Under the pieces are notes generated by a model. That model searched no databases. It was not told where the DNA came from and was given only the letters and a program-made list of their open reading frames with translations. A stretch of 64,000 nucleotides of DNA from Runella limosa DSM 17973 (GTDB taxonomy: Bacteria; Bacteroidota; Bacteroidia; Cytophagales; Spirosomataceae), in assembly GCF_000482465.1 (NCBI RefSeq), contig NZ_KI519426.1:1-64000 (forward strand), given 5' to 3'. The position numbers and the translations under genes were made by a program. This document shows, piece by piece, positions 1 to 6,101 of this stretch (the stretch's first letter is position 1; every line of letters begins with the position of its first letter).

Positions 1-275
1 GCATCCTTGATTCTAAGTGACAATTCTTTTTCAGCGATTATCTCTTTATAAGCTTGAATCTCTCGCTGAAGGCGAAGAATCTCTTTGTCTTTATCAGAGT
101 TACTAACGCTGGATGGGCTTGAAAAACCTCCTTTTTCGTACTGGGAAACCCAGTTATAAATGTTTGCACTCGAGACGTTAAACTCCTTAGATGTCTTAGC
201 AGCTCCGTGTTCTTTGTAGTAATTCACTATGGTCAGTTTTTCCTCCTGGCTCCATGATTTTTGATGCTTTCCCAT
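1..275 (-). CDS. IS3-family transposase OrfA, N-terminal part (runs off the left edge)
   Basis: The minus strand from 275 is open to the window edge and starts MGKHQKSWSQEEKLTIVNYY. It continues with a helix-turn-helix (KTSKEFNVSSANIYNWVSQY, about residues 27-46) and then a charged coiled-coil stretch rich in E, R and L. This is the layout of the OrfA (InsE-like) DNA-binding subunit of IS3-family transposases, which binds the terminal repeats and is normally joined to the DDE OrfB by frameshifting; OrfB would lie to the left. The start ATG follows the conserved IS end at 309-331, as expected for a 5' IS boundary. I am sure of the family; the subgroup is not determined. Confidence 0.85.
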   Translation of the reverse strand, partial: MGKHQKSWSQEEKLTIVNYYKEHGAAKTSKEFNVSSANIYNWVSQYEKGGFSSPSSVSNSDKDKEILRLQREIQAYKEIIAEKELSLRIKD

Positions 276-308
276 TGAATCACAAATTTAAAAGTTATAC
301 CCTAATTT

Positions 309-331
309 GTGTCCAACTTTTTAGCGGGCTA
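309..331 (-). repeat. Putative terminal inverted repeat of the IS3 element
   Basis: Read on the minus strand, the stretch starts TAGCCCGCTAAAAAGTTGG and continues GACAC, a typical start for IS3-family elements of Bacteroidota. The transposase start lies about 35 bp inside it. Immediately outside, the reading frame of the truncated propeller gene ends at a TAG that uses these bases. The partner repeat is outside the window, so the exact boundary is inferred. Confidence 0.6.
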
Positions 332-637
332 GATTCTGCCTGACTTATCTTCTTTTATATCATCAATTCTATCGCTGTGTAAACCGTGTTTTGTTGTATA
401 ATTTATCAAATTTTTGCCGTCATATTTGTACACTCCTGTTTTCCAACTGCCAAACCAATACGTGTTTTTCTTGTCTTGGTAAATTACCATAATACTGCTT
501 CCAAGTTCTTTCACAGTGTCGCCCTTTGCATTGGTTTTTTTTAAAAGGATAGGTTGGTTATTCGAATTAGAAGTCTGCCCATTGCACGAAGATAAAAAGG
601 ATAAAATACTAAAAAATAAGAGTGTTGTTAATTTCAT
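329..637 (-). pseudogene. Regulator-propeller lipoprotein gene truncated by the IS element
   Basis: The 102 residues start with a lipoprotein signal (MKLTTLLFFSILSFLSSC, lipobox LSSC with Cys18) and then one propeller blade of the two-component-regulator-propeller kind, with the pattern YWFGSWKTGVYKYDGKNL...GLHSDRIDDIKEDKSGR. Members of this family run to many hundreds of residues with repeated blades, often ahead of a kinase or LytTR output. Here the frame stops after the first blade at a TAG formed by the end of the IS3 element. I therefore call it the 5' remnant of an interrupted gene. The rest may lie beyond the element on the left. Any surviving product would be a short exported lipoprotein. 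Confidence 0.7.
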
Positions 638-659
638 TTCTATTGGTTTATTGTTTAGC

Positions 660-785
660 GCTGTCTGTTATAGAATAGCCGATAACGTTTTCGGGAGTTG
701 TGTTCGGACTGGTTTTCGAAGCACAAAGCTCTAATTGATACGCCATCAAGCCTGACGCAAAACCCGTGTTGAACAAAACCTTCGG
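660..785. repeat. attC-like palindromic site A (homologous to site at 2033)
   Basis: The site shares, in the same order and spacing, GATAACGTT, TTCGG, GGTTTTCG, AGCACAAAGCTC and CCTGACGCAAAACCCGTGTT with the site at 2033-2165. It ends GTTGAAC, which fits the GTTRRRY core of integron attC sites. It lies upstream of the truncated propeller gene on the minus strand. The family relation to the second site is seen directly; the attC role is inferred. Confidence 0.5.
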
Positions 786-882
786 TAGCTACACAGCGCA
801 CAAAGGGGCATTATATAGCCCAATTTAACCTTAAAATTTAGCATAACAAAAAGAAGCAGGTTGAACGAATTAAAATGTAACT

Positions 883-973
883 TCCCTTTTATTGCTCCAG
901 AGGAGCTAAATCTTAGTAGAAAAAAATGACGTAGGTTTTCCCCCCAAGCCCCATCGGGGTGACATCTTTCACC
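883..973 (-). repeat. Dispersed repeat R2, copy 1 (GGTGAAAGATGTCACC ... GCTCCTCTGGAGC)
   Basis: On the minus strand the element runs GGTGAAAGATGTCACC, then GATGGGGCTT, then CTAAGATTTAGCTCC, ending in TCTGGAGCAATAAA. It contains two small palindromes (GGTG..CACC and GCTCC..GGAGC). A recognisable second copy lies at 55680-55795 in the plus orientation. A partial inverted neighbour sits at 1019-1056. The 640-1190 stretch otherwise holds no gene that I can support. Confidence 0.65.
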
Positions 974-1018
974 AAGCATCGGCCGTCCCATCGGAACCTT
1001 GGGAGGTGTTTGTTTGCC

Positions 1019-1056
1019 TTTTTCTACTAAGATTTAGGCCTCGCTGAGGCTTTTTG
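1019..1056 (+). repeat. Partial copy of dispersed repeat R2, inverted relative to copy 1
   Basis: TTTCTACTAAGATTTAG is identical to the inner part of the neighbouring R2 copy read on the opposite strand. It is followed by the different small palindrome GGCCTCGCTGAGGC in place of GCTCCTCTGGAGC. The two copies are thus head to head about 45 bp apart, which could let the region fold into one long hairpin. Confidence 0.5.
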
Positions 1057-1189
1057 TATAATGCGTTTCACCTGAAAAGGAAGTGTAATGCGCTTAGAGA
1101 GAATAGGTTCGTGTATGGCGCGAGGAGGTTAAAGCCTGCTCTCAGTATAGTTGTTCGCTCGACGATAACTCCATAACAAAAGTAAAAGG

Positions 1190-1284
1190 TTAGGTGAGCA
1201 CTCACCGCTACCTAAGCTTTCGTTCAAGACTGGGCGTCCCCCAGCTATTTCATCGCTTGGCTTTCAGCCACGACGAAACCTTAG
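1190..1284. ncRNA. Candidate structured RNA with a three-way junction
   Basis: Hand folding finds a hairpin at 1193-1206 (GGTGAG, loop CA, CTCACC). It is followed by a compact junction: closing helices CTAAG (1212-1216) with CTTAG (1280-1284) and TTTCGT (1218-1223) with ACGAAA (1273-1278). These enclose two hairpins, CTGGG/CCCAG at 1230-1244 and TGGCT/AGCCA at 1258-1270. The fold could form on either strand. It sits just beyond the 3' end of the minus-strand gene at 1333 and matches no family I recognise. It could equally be a single-stranded DNA recombination hairpin of the surrounding palindrome family. Confidence 0.35.
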
Positions 1285-1332
1285 TTATTACCTGCAGTGC
1301 TTTCTTCCGTTGTGTCGTTGATTATTCTCATT

Positions 1333-1824
1333 TTATACTACTTGTCCGTAATAAATTACTCCAGGAATATTGTCACCAAAGTTGAATTGCCTGTAAAGGT
1401 AGTTTTCTAAACCATTGGTTATGTGTCCGAGATGAACTTGCCAATTTAAGTTGTCGTGAGTAATTGGAAACACAATGAACACAACGAACTTGTCAATAAA
1501 ATTTGTGCCTCTTAAATTCTCAATGTCTTCGTTTACGCCATTAATATTTTTCGTGATTGGTCTTGTCGTGTTGATTACATTGGGATAGCGAATATTCGTG
1601 TTCACCGTTTTAAGTTCAATTCCAACTGTGTCAAATGAAACATCAATTCGTTCAATTTCAGGTAAAGCATTTTGTCCACTTCGAACCAAAATGTCAATTA
1701 GTTCGACTTTAAGCCAACCTTCAAATTTTGCTCGTCTATGTGCAAACTTTGTCAAGCCAACAGAAGTTTGGATTCTTGTTACAATGTCGTCCGCTGTTAG
1801 GTCAAAAAGTTCTTGTGTTGTCAT
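1333..1824 (-). CDS. Hypothetical protein, possible PD-(D/E)XK nuclease fold
   Basis: This is a 163-residue soluble protein without signal peptide or membrane segment. I do not recognise the family. Residues 57-75 (ERIDVSFDTVGIELKTVNT) read like the core of a PD-(D/E)XK nuclease: an acidic residue, a spacer, then a beta-strand ending E-L-K. The following stretch (NTTRPITKNINGVNEDIENL) is polar, and the C-terminal half is hydrophobic and aromatic (FVVFIVFP). Some small type II restriction enzymes and Vsr-like proteins have this shape. No methylase is next to it. It lies between two palindromic sites in an accessory strip, like a mobile gene cassette. The nuclease assignment is a guess from one motif. 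Confidence 0.5.
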   Translation of the reverse strand: MTTQELFDLTADDIVTRIQTSVGLTKFAHRRAKFEGWLKVELIDILVRSGQNALPEIERIDVSFDTVGIELKTVNTNIRYPNVINTTRPITKNINGVNEDIENLRGTNFIDKFVVFIVFPITHDNLNWQVHLGHITNGLENYLYRQFNFGDNIPGVIYYGQVV

Positions 1825-1893
1825 TTGTCAAAAGTTGTCAGTCGTGTTAGATGATTGCCTGTTCGCAATAATTTTTTTTCTATAAAAGTCAAC

Positions 1894-1985
1894 GGTTGAC
1901 TGTCCACTGACAAAAAGTTAAAGAAAGCACCAAACTTGCAAATTACGTCTAAGTTTGCCAGAAGTCGAGTAGTGGACAGTCCACC
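1894..1985. repeat. Large imperfect palindrome between cassette-like genes
   Basis: The outer arms GGTTGACTGTCCACT (1894-1908) and AGTGGACAGTCCACC (1971-1985) are inverted repeats with one mismatch in 15. Inside them CAAACTT (1931-1937) and AAGTTTG (1951-1957) form a second nested pair. A 68-codon open frame (minus strand 2027-1821) runs through it, but the palindrome dominates the composition, so I do not call that frame a gene. Confidence 0.55.
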
Positions 1986-2032
1986 GAGGACTTTACAGAT
2001 TGTCGTGATTGTGTGGTCGTCTAACATTGCTG

Positions 2033-2165
2033 GTAACGTTCCCGCGCTTGGCGTTCGGGCGGGTTTCGGAGTACAAAACTATCAACCAGCACTGAACTTG
2101 AATAGAAGTACAAAGCTCCAAGTTTGCACATCGCCCCGCCTGAAGCAGAACCCGTGTTAGCGGCT
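2033..2165. repeat. attC-like palindromic site B (homologous to site at 660)
   Basis: The site begins GGTAACGTT and ends CCCGTGTTAGC. Internal arms TTCGGGCGGG and CCCGCCTGAA pair, and the AGTACAAA motif occurs twice near the centre. It shares most landmarks with the site at 660-785. It lies just 3' of the DUF4365 gene (minus strand), the position an attC site has behind a gene cassette. The attC role is inferred. Confidence 0.5.
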
Positions 2166-2213
2166 GGGCTACTGCCCGTCCGAATATGTGTCAGTTCGTA
2201 TTTACAGACAAAT

Positions 2214-3236
2214 TTACTGACTACTAATCCAGTCATATTCCTCCTTTAGATTTTGCTTAATAAGTTTCTTTTTGTCCTCCGCAATTAGGTCTCCGTTGCA
2301 GTTGTAGAGCAAGTAAAGGCAAAATGCTCTGAGTTGAACAATGTAAGTTTTGTCATGTAGAATTTCTTCCAAAACTGGCGGTGCATTTTCATTGCAATTC
2401 AAAACATCAATCGCTCTTTCCCCTAATCCTTCTGGTCCATTCCAATATTCGTCTTCTACAAGTTTTACAACTTGTATTATTTCATCTTTAGCCAGTGAAG
2501 CACAAATTTCTGACGCATACTTGATAATCTCTTTTTCCTCCTTGTTGTTTGGATTCCACGACCATCGTTGTCTGCCAGCACAAAAACCTAAAAGGAATAA
2601 AGCGTCCTTGGCAAGTTCAATGTCAGAAGACATGAGAAGTCTCTTTGCAATAAAGGTTGTGATTTTTCGGTCTCTTGAAAATGGGTGGTTTGATAAAATT
2701 AGAAATCCGTCTTTTTGTTTTTGTAAGTCGTCACTTAAACACTTGTCGGTTGAATCCAGCAATATCTTTTCATCTTTATAAACTTCAAGTAATCCTTTGA
2801 AATTTTTACCGACTGCATCCGCATCAAATTTTCTGCTCTCAAGTCCAACTTCAATCCTTTTGATTGGGAGTCTGTCATGATACTTCTCGTGACTAACAAA
2901 ACTTTTAATTTCTATGTAGGCGGATTTGTCTAAAGTCGGTGAATAGAAAATTAAGACAACAGGAATTGAAAAGTCATTCCAATATGATAAATGCTTTTCA
3001 CTAACTGATAATACAAACTCATCTTTCTTACTGTTTAAATAAGAGTCGCCTGACTTAACTTGAACAGCAATGAGTTGTCCAGTTGCTACTTCATTCTCAA
3101 CAAACTCTATAAACCCGTCAATGCCGATGTCTGTCTCTTGATGAACAGGACGGAAAATTGAACCATGTTTGTTAATCTCTTGCTGAAGGAAGATTATTCC
3201 TTCGTTGGCTACAATATTTTTCTTAGTCCATTGCAT
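2214..3236 (-). CDS. DUF4365 domain protein (PD-(D/E)XK-like nuclease fold)
   Basis: 340 residues, soluble. Residues 1-150 match the DUF4365 pattern: an N-terminal MQWTKKNIVANEGIIFLQQE, then ETDIGIDGFIEF (acidic residues about 35-44) and GQLIAVQVKSGDS (Q-V-K about 58-61), followed by the aromatic SYWNDFSIPVVLIFYSP. This is the D...(Q/E)xK core typical of the restriction-endonuclease fold. The rest (about 160-340) is helical, without a motif I recognise, and may be a sensor or target-binding part. DUF4365 genes occur often in defence islands and mobile cassettes, usually with unknown targets. Palindromic sites flank it on both sides. It has no obvious partner gene in an operon. Confidence 0.75.
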   Translation of the reverse strand: MQWTKKNIVANEGIIFLQQEINKHGSIFRPVHQETDIGIDGFIEFVENEVATGQLIAVQVKSGDSYLNSKKDEFVLSVSEKHLSYWNDFSIPVVLIFYSPTLDKSAYIEIKSFVSHEKYHDRLPIKRIEVGLESRKFDADAVGKNFKGLLEVYKDEKILLDSTDKCLSDDLQKQKDGFLILSNHPFSRDRKITTFIAKRLLMSSDIELAKDALFLLGFCAGRQRWSWNPNNKEEKEIIKYASEICASLAKDEIIQVVKLVEDEYWNGPEGLGERAIDVLNCNENAPPVLEEILHDKTYIVQLRAFCLYLLYNCNGDLIAEDKKKLIKQNLKEEYDWISSQ

Positions 3237-3297
3237 CGTCTCTTTGTCGTTACTATTTTTTACTGTCTGGCGATGTTTGCACGGTCGTCAAGCCTTG

Positions 3298-3430
3298 CCG
3301 CTAACGTTGAAGCATTGGCGTTGTGGCGGCAATAGAATTTCGTCAGCCGAATATAGCAAAAAAGCTAAATAGTAGTACAACTGTTGAGCCTATATTCGTC
3401 AGCCGCCATAATGCCAATGCAATGTTGGCT
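3298..3430. repeat. attC-like palindromic site C, the clearest in the array
   Basis: The left arm CTAACGTTGAAGCATTGG continues CGTTGTGGCGGC. It pairs with a right arm GCCGCCATAATGCCAATG continuing CAATGTTGG, apart from a three-base bulge (GAA) on one arm and two scattered transitions. An inner pair CGAATATAG/CTATATTCG surrounds the loop. Long imperfect palindromes of about 130 bp with unpaired extra bases on one arm and TAAC/GTTR-type ends are the hallmark of integron attC sites. It lies between the HEPN and DUF4365 genes. Confidence 0.6.
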
Positions 3431-3441
3431 GTCAGGGCTTA

Positions 3442-3906
3442 TTAGTGACGTTCAAGATTCGCTAATAAAGATGTTGAGTAATATCTTAAAAACTGTAAAA
3501 ATTCGTCAGCATAAAACGTTGCTACATCAATACCTGCTTCAACGTCACGGAACTCAATTCTATCAATTAGATGTTCTGGCGTTTCTGAAATAAAATCAAT
3601 GTCAAAATGAGCAACTGCATTTCTAAGTCGTTGGAACAGTTCACTTGTGTCTTTGATTTCTGGGTTGAATGTTGATTTGGTTATACCCCATTCTTTTAGA
3701 GCTTTTACAAAGGCGAGTCTCGTTTTAGGAATGTATGTCAATGCCTTTTCCTTTGGTAAAACGATAAGTCCTAATAAACAATTTGTCAACAAGGTGTGAT
3801 TGTATTGTTGGTCAAAAGGGTACTGCTCTTTTAATTCCTCGTATTGGTCAATTAGGTTTAAAGTTCTTCTTACAAAGTCAATTTCAAGTTGATAATAGTT
3901 TCCCAT
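3442..3906 (-). CDS. HEPN family putative RNase
   Basis: 154 residues, all-helical by composition, no signal. The key feature is RLRNAVAHFD with R95 and H100, the R-X4-H motif of HEPN domains, whose members cut RNA in toxin-antitoxin, abortive-infection and CRISPR accessory systems. The surrounding sequence (LFQRLRNAVAHFDIDFI after a conserved WGITKSTFNPE) resembles the stand-alone HEPN family typified by plasmid pEK499 p136. No MNT-type antitoxin gene is adjacent. It stands alone between palindromic sites, so it looks like a single-gene cassette. The target is unknown. Confidence 0.7.
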   Translation of the reverse strand: MGNYYQLEIDFVRRTLNLIDQYEELKEQYPFDQQYNHTLLTNCLLGLIVLPKEKALTYIPKTRLAFVKALKEWGITKSTFNPEIKDTSELFQRLRNAVAHFDIDFISETPEHLIDRIEFRDVEAGIDVATFYADEFLQFLRYYSTSLLANLERH

Positions 3907-4151
3907 ATTTCTTGTGGTAGAATTTATTTGTTTGTCAACGGTCGGTTAGCTGGGTCGTTGTAGCCTTGCAGCCAACTCCCAAATATACGAAAGTTTTGCA
4001 GTATTTCTTGTATTTATTTGTATTATATCAATTATTTATGGTATTATTTATGCCTCATTTTCATTGCCACCTCACCACACCCCAAAACAAAGATAACCAC
4101 CTCCAAAAACAATTCAAAATCAAATAGTCAACCGTAACCATTAAATTAACA
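3907..4151. other. Intergenic stretch at the edge of the accessory strip
   Basis: It contains a short inverted pair GGTTAGCTGG/GCAGCCAACTCC around 3943-3978, which may be a degenerate cassette end, followed by AT-rich sequence. I see no gene. To its right begins ordinary chromosomal gene content. Confidence 0.4.
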
Positions 4152-4186
4152 AACCCCGACAAAACGCTTAAAAACGGGTCGGGGTT
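4152..4186 (-). terminator. Putative terminator of the DUF4932 gene
   Basis: AACCCCGAC and GTCGGGGTT form a nine-pair stem with a 17-base loop, 42 bases beyond the stop codon at 4228 on the minus strand. Beyond the stem the minus strand is T-rich rather than a clean T-tract. The CCCCGAC stem recurs in hairpins at 55150 and 55881. Confidence 0.5.
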
Positions 4187-4227
4187 GTGGAAAAATTAGG
4201 TTTTGGTTGCCGTTGGGTGGTGCGTTA

Positions 4228-5310
4228 CTATTTTTTTGGTGGTTGGGCTAGGGTGGTTTGCAATTGGCCGAGGTGTTTGATGAAGGCGGGATACAGATCG
4301 GCAATCGTTTGGCCACGCTTACGGCGGCGGTACATTTTTGACAATTCTTCGTTAAACAAAACGCTGGCGTGAAAACCTCGGGTGGCATTTTGCTTGGCCC
4401 ACGCGAGGCTCACTTTCTCGGCAACGGTAGGGAAGAAACGTTGCACGTACAAATCGTATATGCCCCACGTCATGTATTCGTTGAAGGTGGCTAGGCTGTC
4501 GGTTTCGTAGCCGCTGCCTTTGTCCCAGACCTGATTGGAAAAATTTGCTTTAATTAGGTTTTGGTACTTAGCAGAAAGCGGATTGACAAAGGCGTGGTCA
4601 AGCTCGGTAAACAACATGTGCGTTCCCGACGCAATTTCTTCTTCGCTCGCCGCTTTCACGGTCTTGCCCGACAAAATAAAGTCGGGAAGGGTGATGAAAT
4701 CGGTGCCCACGCCCTGCACCACGCGGTGGCAGTTCATCCGCCCAACGAGCGGCGAAAACACAATCGCGTACGACGTCAAATGGGATTGTTTGCCCAGTTC
4801 TTCTTCTAAAAACTGCCGCATTTCGGGGTAGCGTTGCGATGCCAAATACGACGACGCGATGCCCTCAAAATACGAGAGGTGGCGTTGGTAAAACGCCCGA
4901 AAACGGCTGGTTTTGGCAAAATCTTCGATGAGTGCGAGCTGTTCCTCAAACGGATTAAACCCTTTATTGGCCGAAAACGGCATCGTACGCACCAGCCGAT
5001 TGTTGGCGTCGAAGGCAAAAGCGTACGAATCGGTGCGGAAACTGAGGTAATTTTCCCATTCTTTGCGCGAATAGTTGACTTTCGCCAACAAAGGATGCTG
5101 GCTGTAAGGGTCAAAATATTGCCGCACTTCGCGGTAGTAATCCGAGCTTTGCCACACCTCCCAAGGGTCGGTTTTGCCGTAGTCGGTCAGGGCCAAAATG
5201 ATGTTGGCCAACTCGTAGGTTTCCGACAAACGAACGGGCGAATTGGCCTGCGAAAAGAGGGGAAAGTAGCCCAAAAAGAGCATAGCAAAGGTGGCTGATA
5301 ATTTTTTCAT
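4228..5310 (-). CDS. DUF4932 domain protein (exported, zincin-like)
   Basis: The 360-residue product starts at ATG 5310; a TTG three codons upstream would add MTL. It has a signal peptide (MKKLSATFAMLFLGYFPLFSQA), so it is exported. The body matches DUF4932: an N-terminal LSETYELANIILALTDYGKTDPW, then YF..HPLLAKVNY and a central MLFTELDHAFVNPLS. In this family the central stretch resembles a metallopeptidase HExxH followed by FVNP; here the first histidine position is Thr (TELDH), so metal binding is uncertain. Nothing else adjacent is functionally linked; the LytTR gene ends 45 bp upstream of its start and may be co-transcribed. Biological role unknown. Confidence 0.75.
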   Translation of the reverse strand: MKKLSATFAMLFLGYFPLFSQANSPVRLSETYELANIILALTDYGKTDPWEVWQSSDYYREVRQYFDPYSQHPLLAKVNYSRKEWENYLSFRTDSYAFAFDANNRLVRTMPFSANKGFNPFEEQLALIEDFAKTSRFRAFYQRHLSYFEGIASSYLASQRYPEMRQFLEEELGKQSHLTSYAIVFSPLVGRMNCHRVVQGVGTDFITLPDFILSGKTVKAASEEEIASGTHMLFTELDHAFVNPLSAKYQNLIKANFSNQVWDKGSGYETDSLATFNEYMTWGIYDLYVQRFFPTVAEKVSLAWAKQNATRGFHASVLFNEELSKMYRRRKRGQTIADLYPAFIKHLGQLQTTLAQPPKK

Positions 5311-5354
5311 CAGAGTCAATGGTTACAAATGGACAGAATGTACTTGGAGAAAGT

Positions 5355-6101
5355 CTATAAATGAAGCGCTTTTTTGATGGCGTCTTTTTTGCCGCGCGAA
5401 ATGGGCACCTGAGCCCCGTTGGTCAGCAGCAGCACGTCGCCCACGTCTTTTTTCCAGCTTTTGATAAACGTCTTATTGACCAAATGTGACTGGTGGCAGC
5501 GCAAAAACCCGTGGCTACTCAGCAGGTCGTCGTATTCGTAAATCGGTTTGCTCACGACTAAGGCCGAGCCGTCGGTCAGGAAGAACGTGGTGTAATTGTT
5601 GGACGATTCGCAGCGAATGATTTCACTGGTTTTGACAAACCGTGTCTCTTGCCAACTAGACAGGGCGATTTGCAGCTCTTCTTGCTGCGACTGCGCTTTT
5701 AGCCACCGCATCAAATGCCCAATCTGCTGGTTTTGAACCTTCAGCGCGCGCTGTTTGGTCGCGCGTTCGACGGCATTTTGTAACTCACTAATAGCGACGG
5801 GTTTGAGCAGATAATCCACCGCCGAAAACCGCATGGCTTGAATAGCGTACTGGTCGTAGGCCGTCACAAAAATGACCTCAAAGTCGCATTCGGCAAGGCT
5901 GCGAAGGAGCTCAAAACCGTCTTGTTCAGGCATTTGAATGTCCAAAAAAAGCAGGTCGGGCTGGTGCTTACTCAGGGCTTTTTTGCCTTCTTCGGCGTTC
6001 AAAGCCACGGCACACACTTCCACGCTGGGGCAATACGTCGCCAAAAGCGAACGTAGGTTGCTAAGGTTGTGGGGTTCGTCGTCAATCAAAATCGCTTTCA
6101 T
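5355..6101 (-). CDS. LytTR-family response regulator
   Basis: 248 residues. Residues 1-120 are a receiver domain with the acidic pair DDE at 7-9, phospho-acceptor D54 in LLFLDIQMP, and K in YLLKPV near 100. Residues about 150-245 are a LytTR DNA-binding domain (IIRCESSNNYTTFFLTDG...FLRCHQSHLVN...VPISRGKK). It should be phosphorylated by the kinase encoded directly upstream; the two genes overlap by four bases (ATGA), so they are translationally coupled. The target genes are not evident; LytTR sites were not identified in the window. Confidence 0.92.
   Translation of the reverse strand: MKAILIDDEPHNLSNLRSLLATYCPSVEVCAVALNAEEGKKALSKHQPDLLFLDIQMPEQDGFELLRSLAECDFEVIFVTAYDQYAIQAMRFSAVDYLLKPVAISELQNAVERATKQRALKVQNQQIGHLMRWLKAQSQQEELQIALSSWQETRFVKTSEIIRCESSNNYTTFFLTDGSALVVSKPIYEYDDLLSSHGFLRCHQSHLVNKTFIKSWKKDVGDVLLLTNGAQVPISRGKKDAIKKALHL

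Noticed and set aside
746-991. 81-codon minus-strand frame in the left intergenic region.
   Set aside because: It is made largely of dispersed repeat R2 and attC-like site sequence and shows no protein character.
1821-2027. 68-codon minus-strand open frame overlapping the start of the 1333-1824 gene by four bases.
   Set aside because: It runs through a large palindrome and begins next to site B; no ribosome site or family likeness is evident, so I treat it as chance.
51-3990. CRISPR array.
   Set aside because: The repeats in the accessory strip are large palindromes of variable sequence and spacing, not short identical direct repeats with unique spacers; no cas genes are present.
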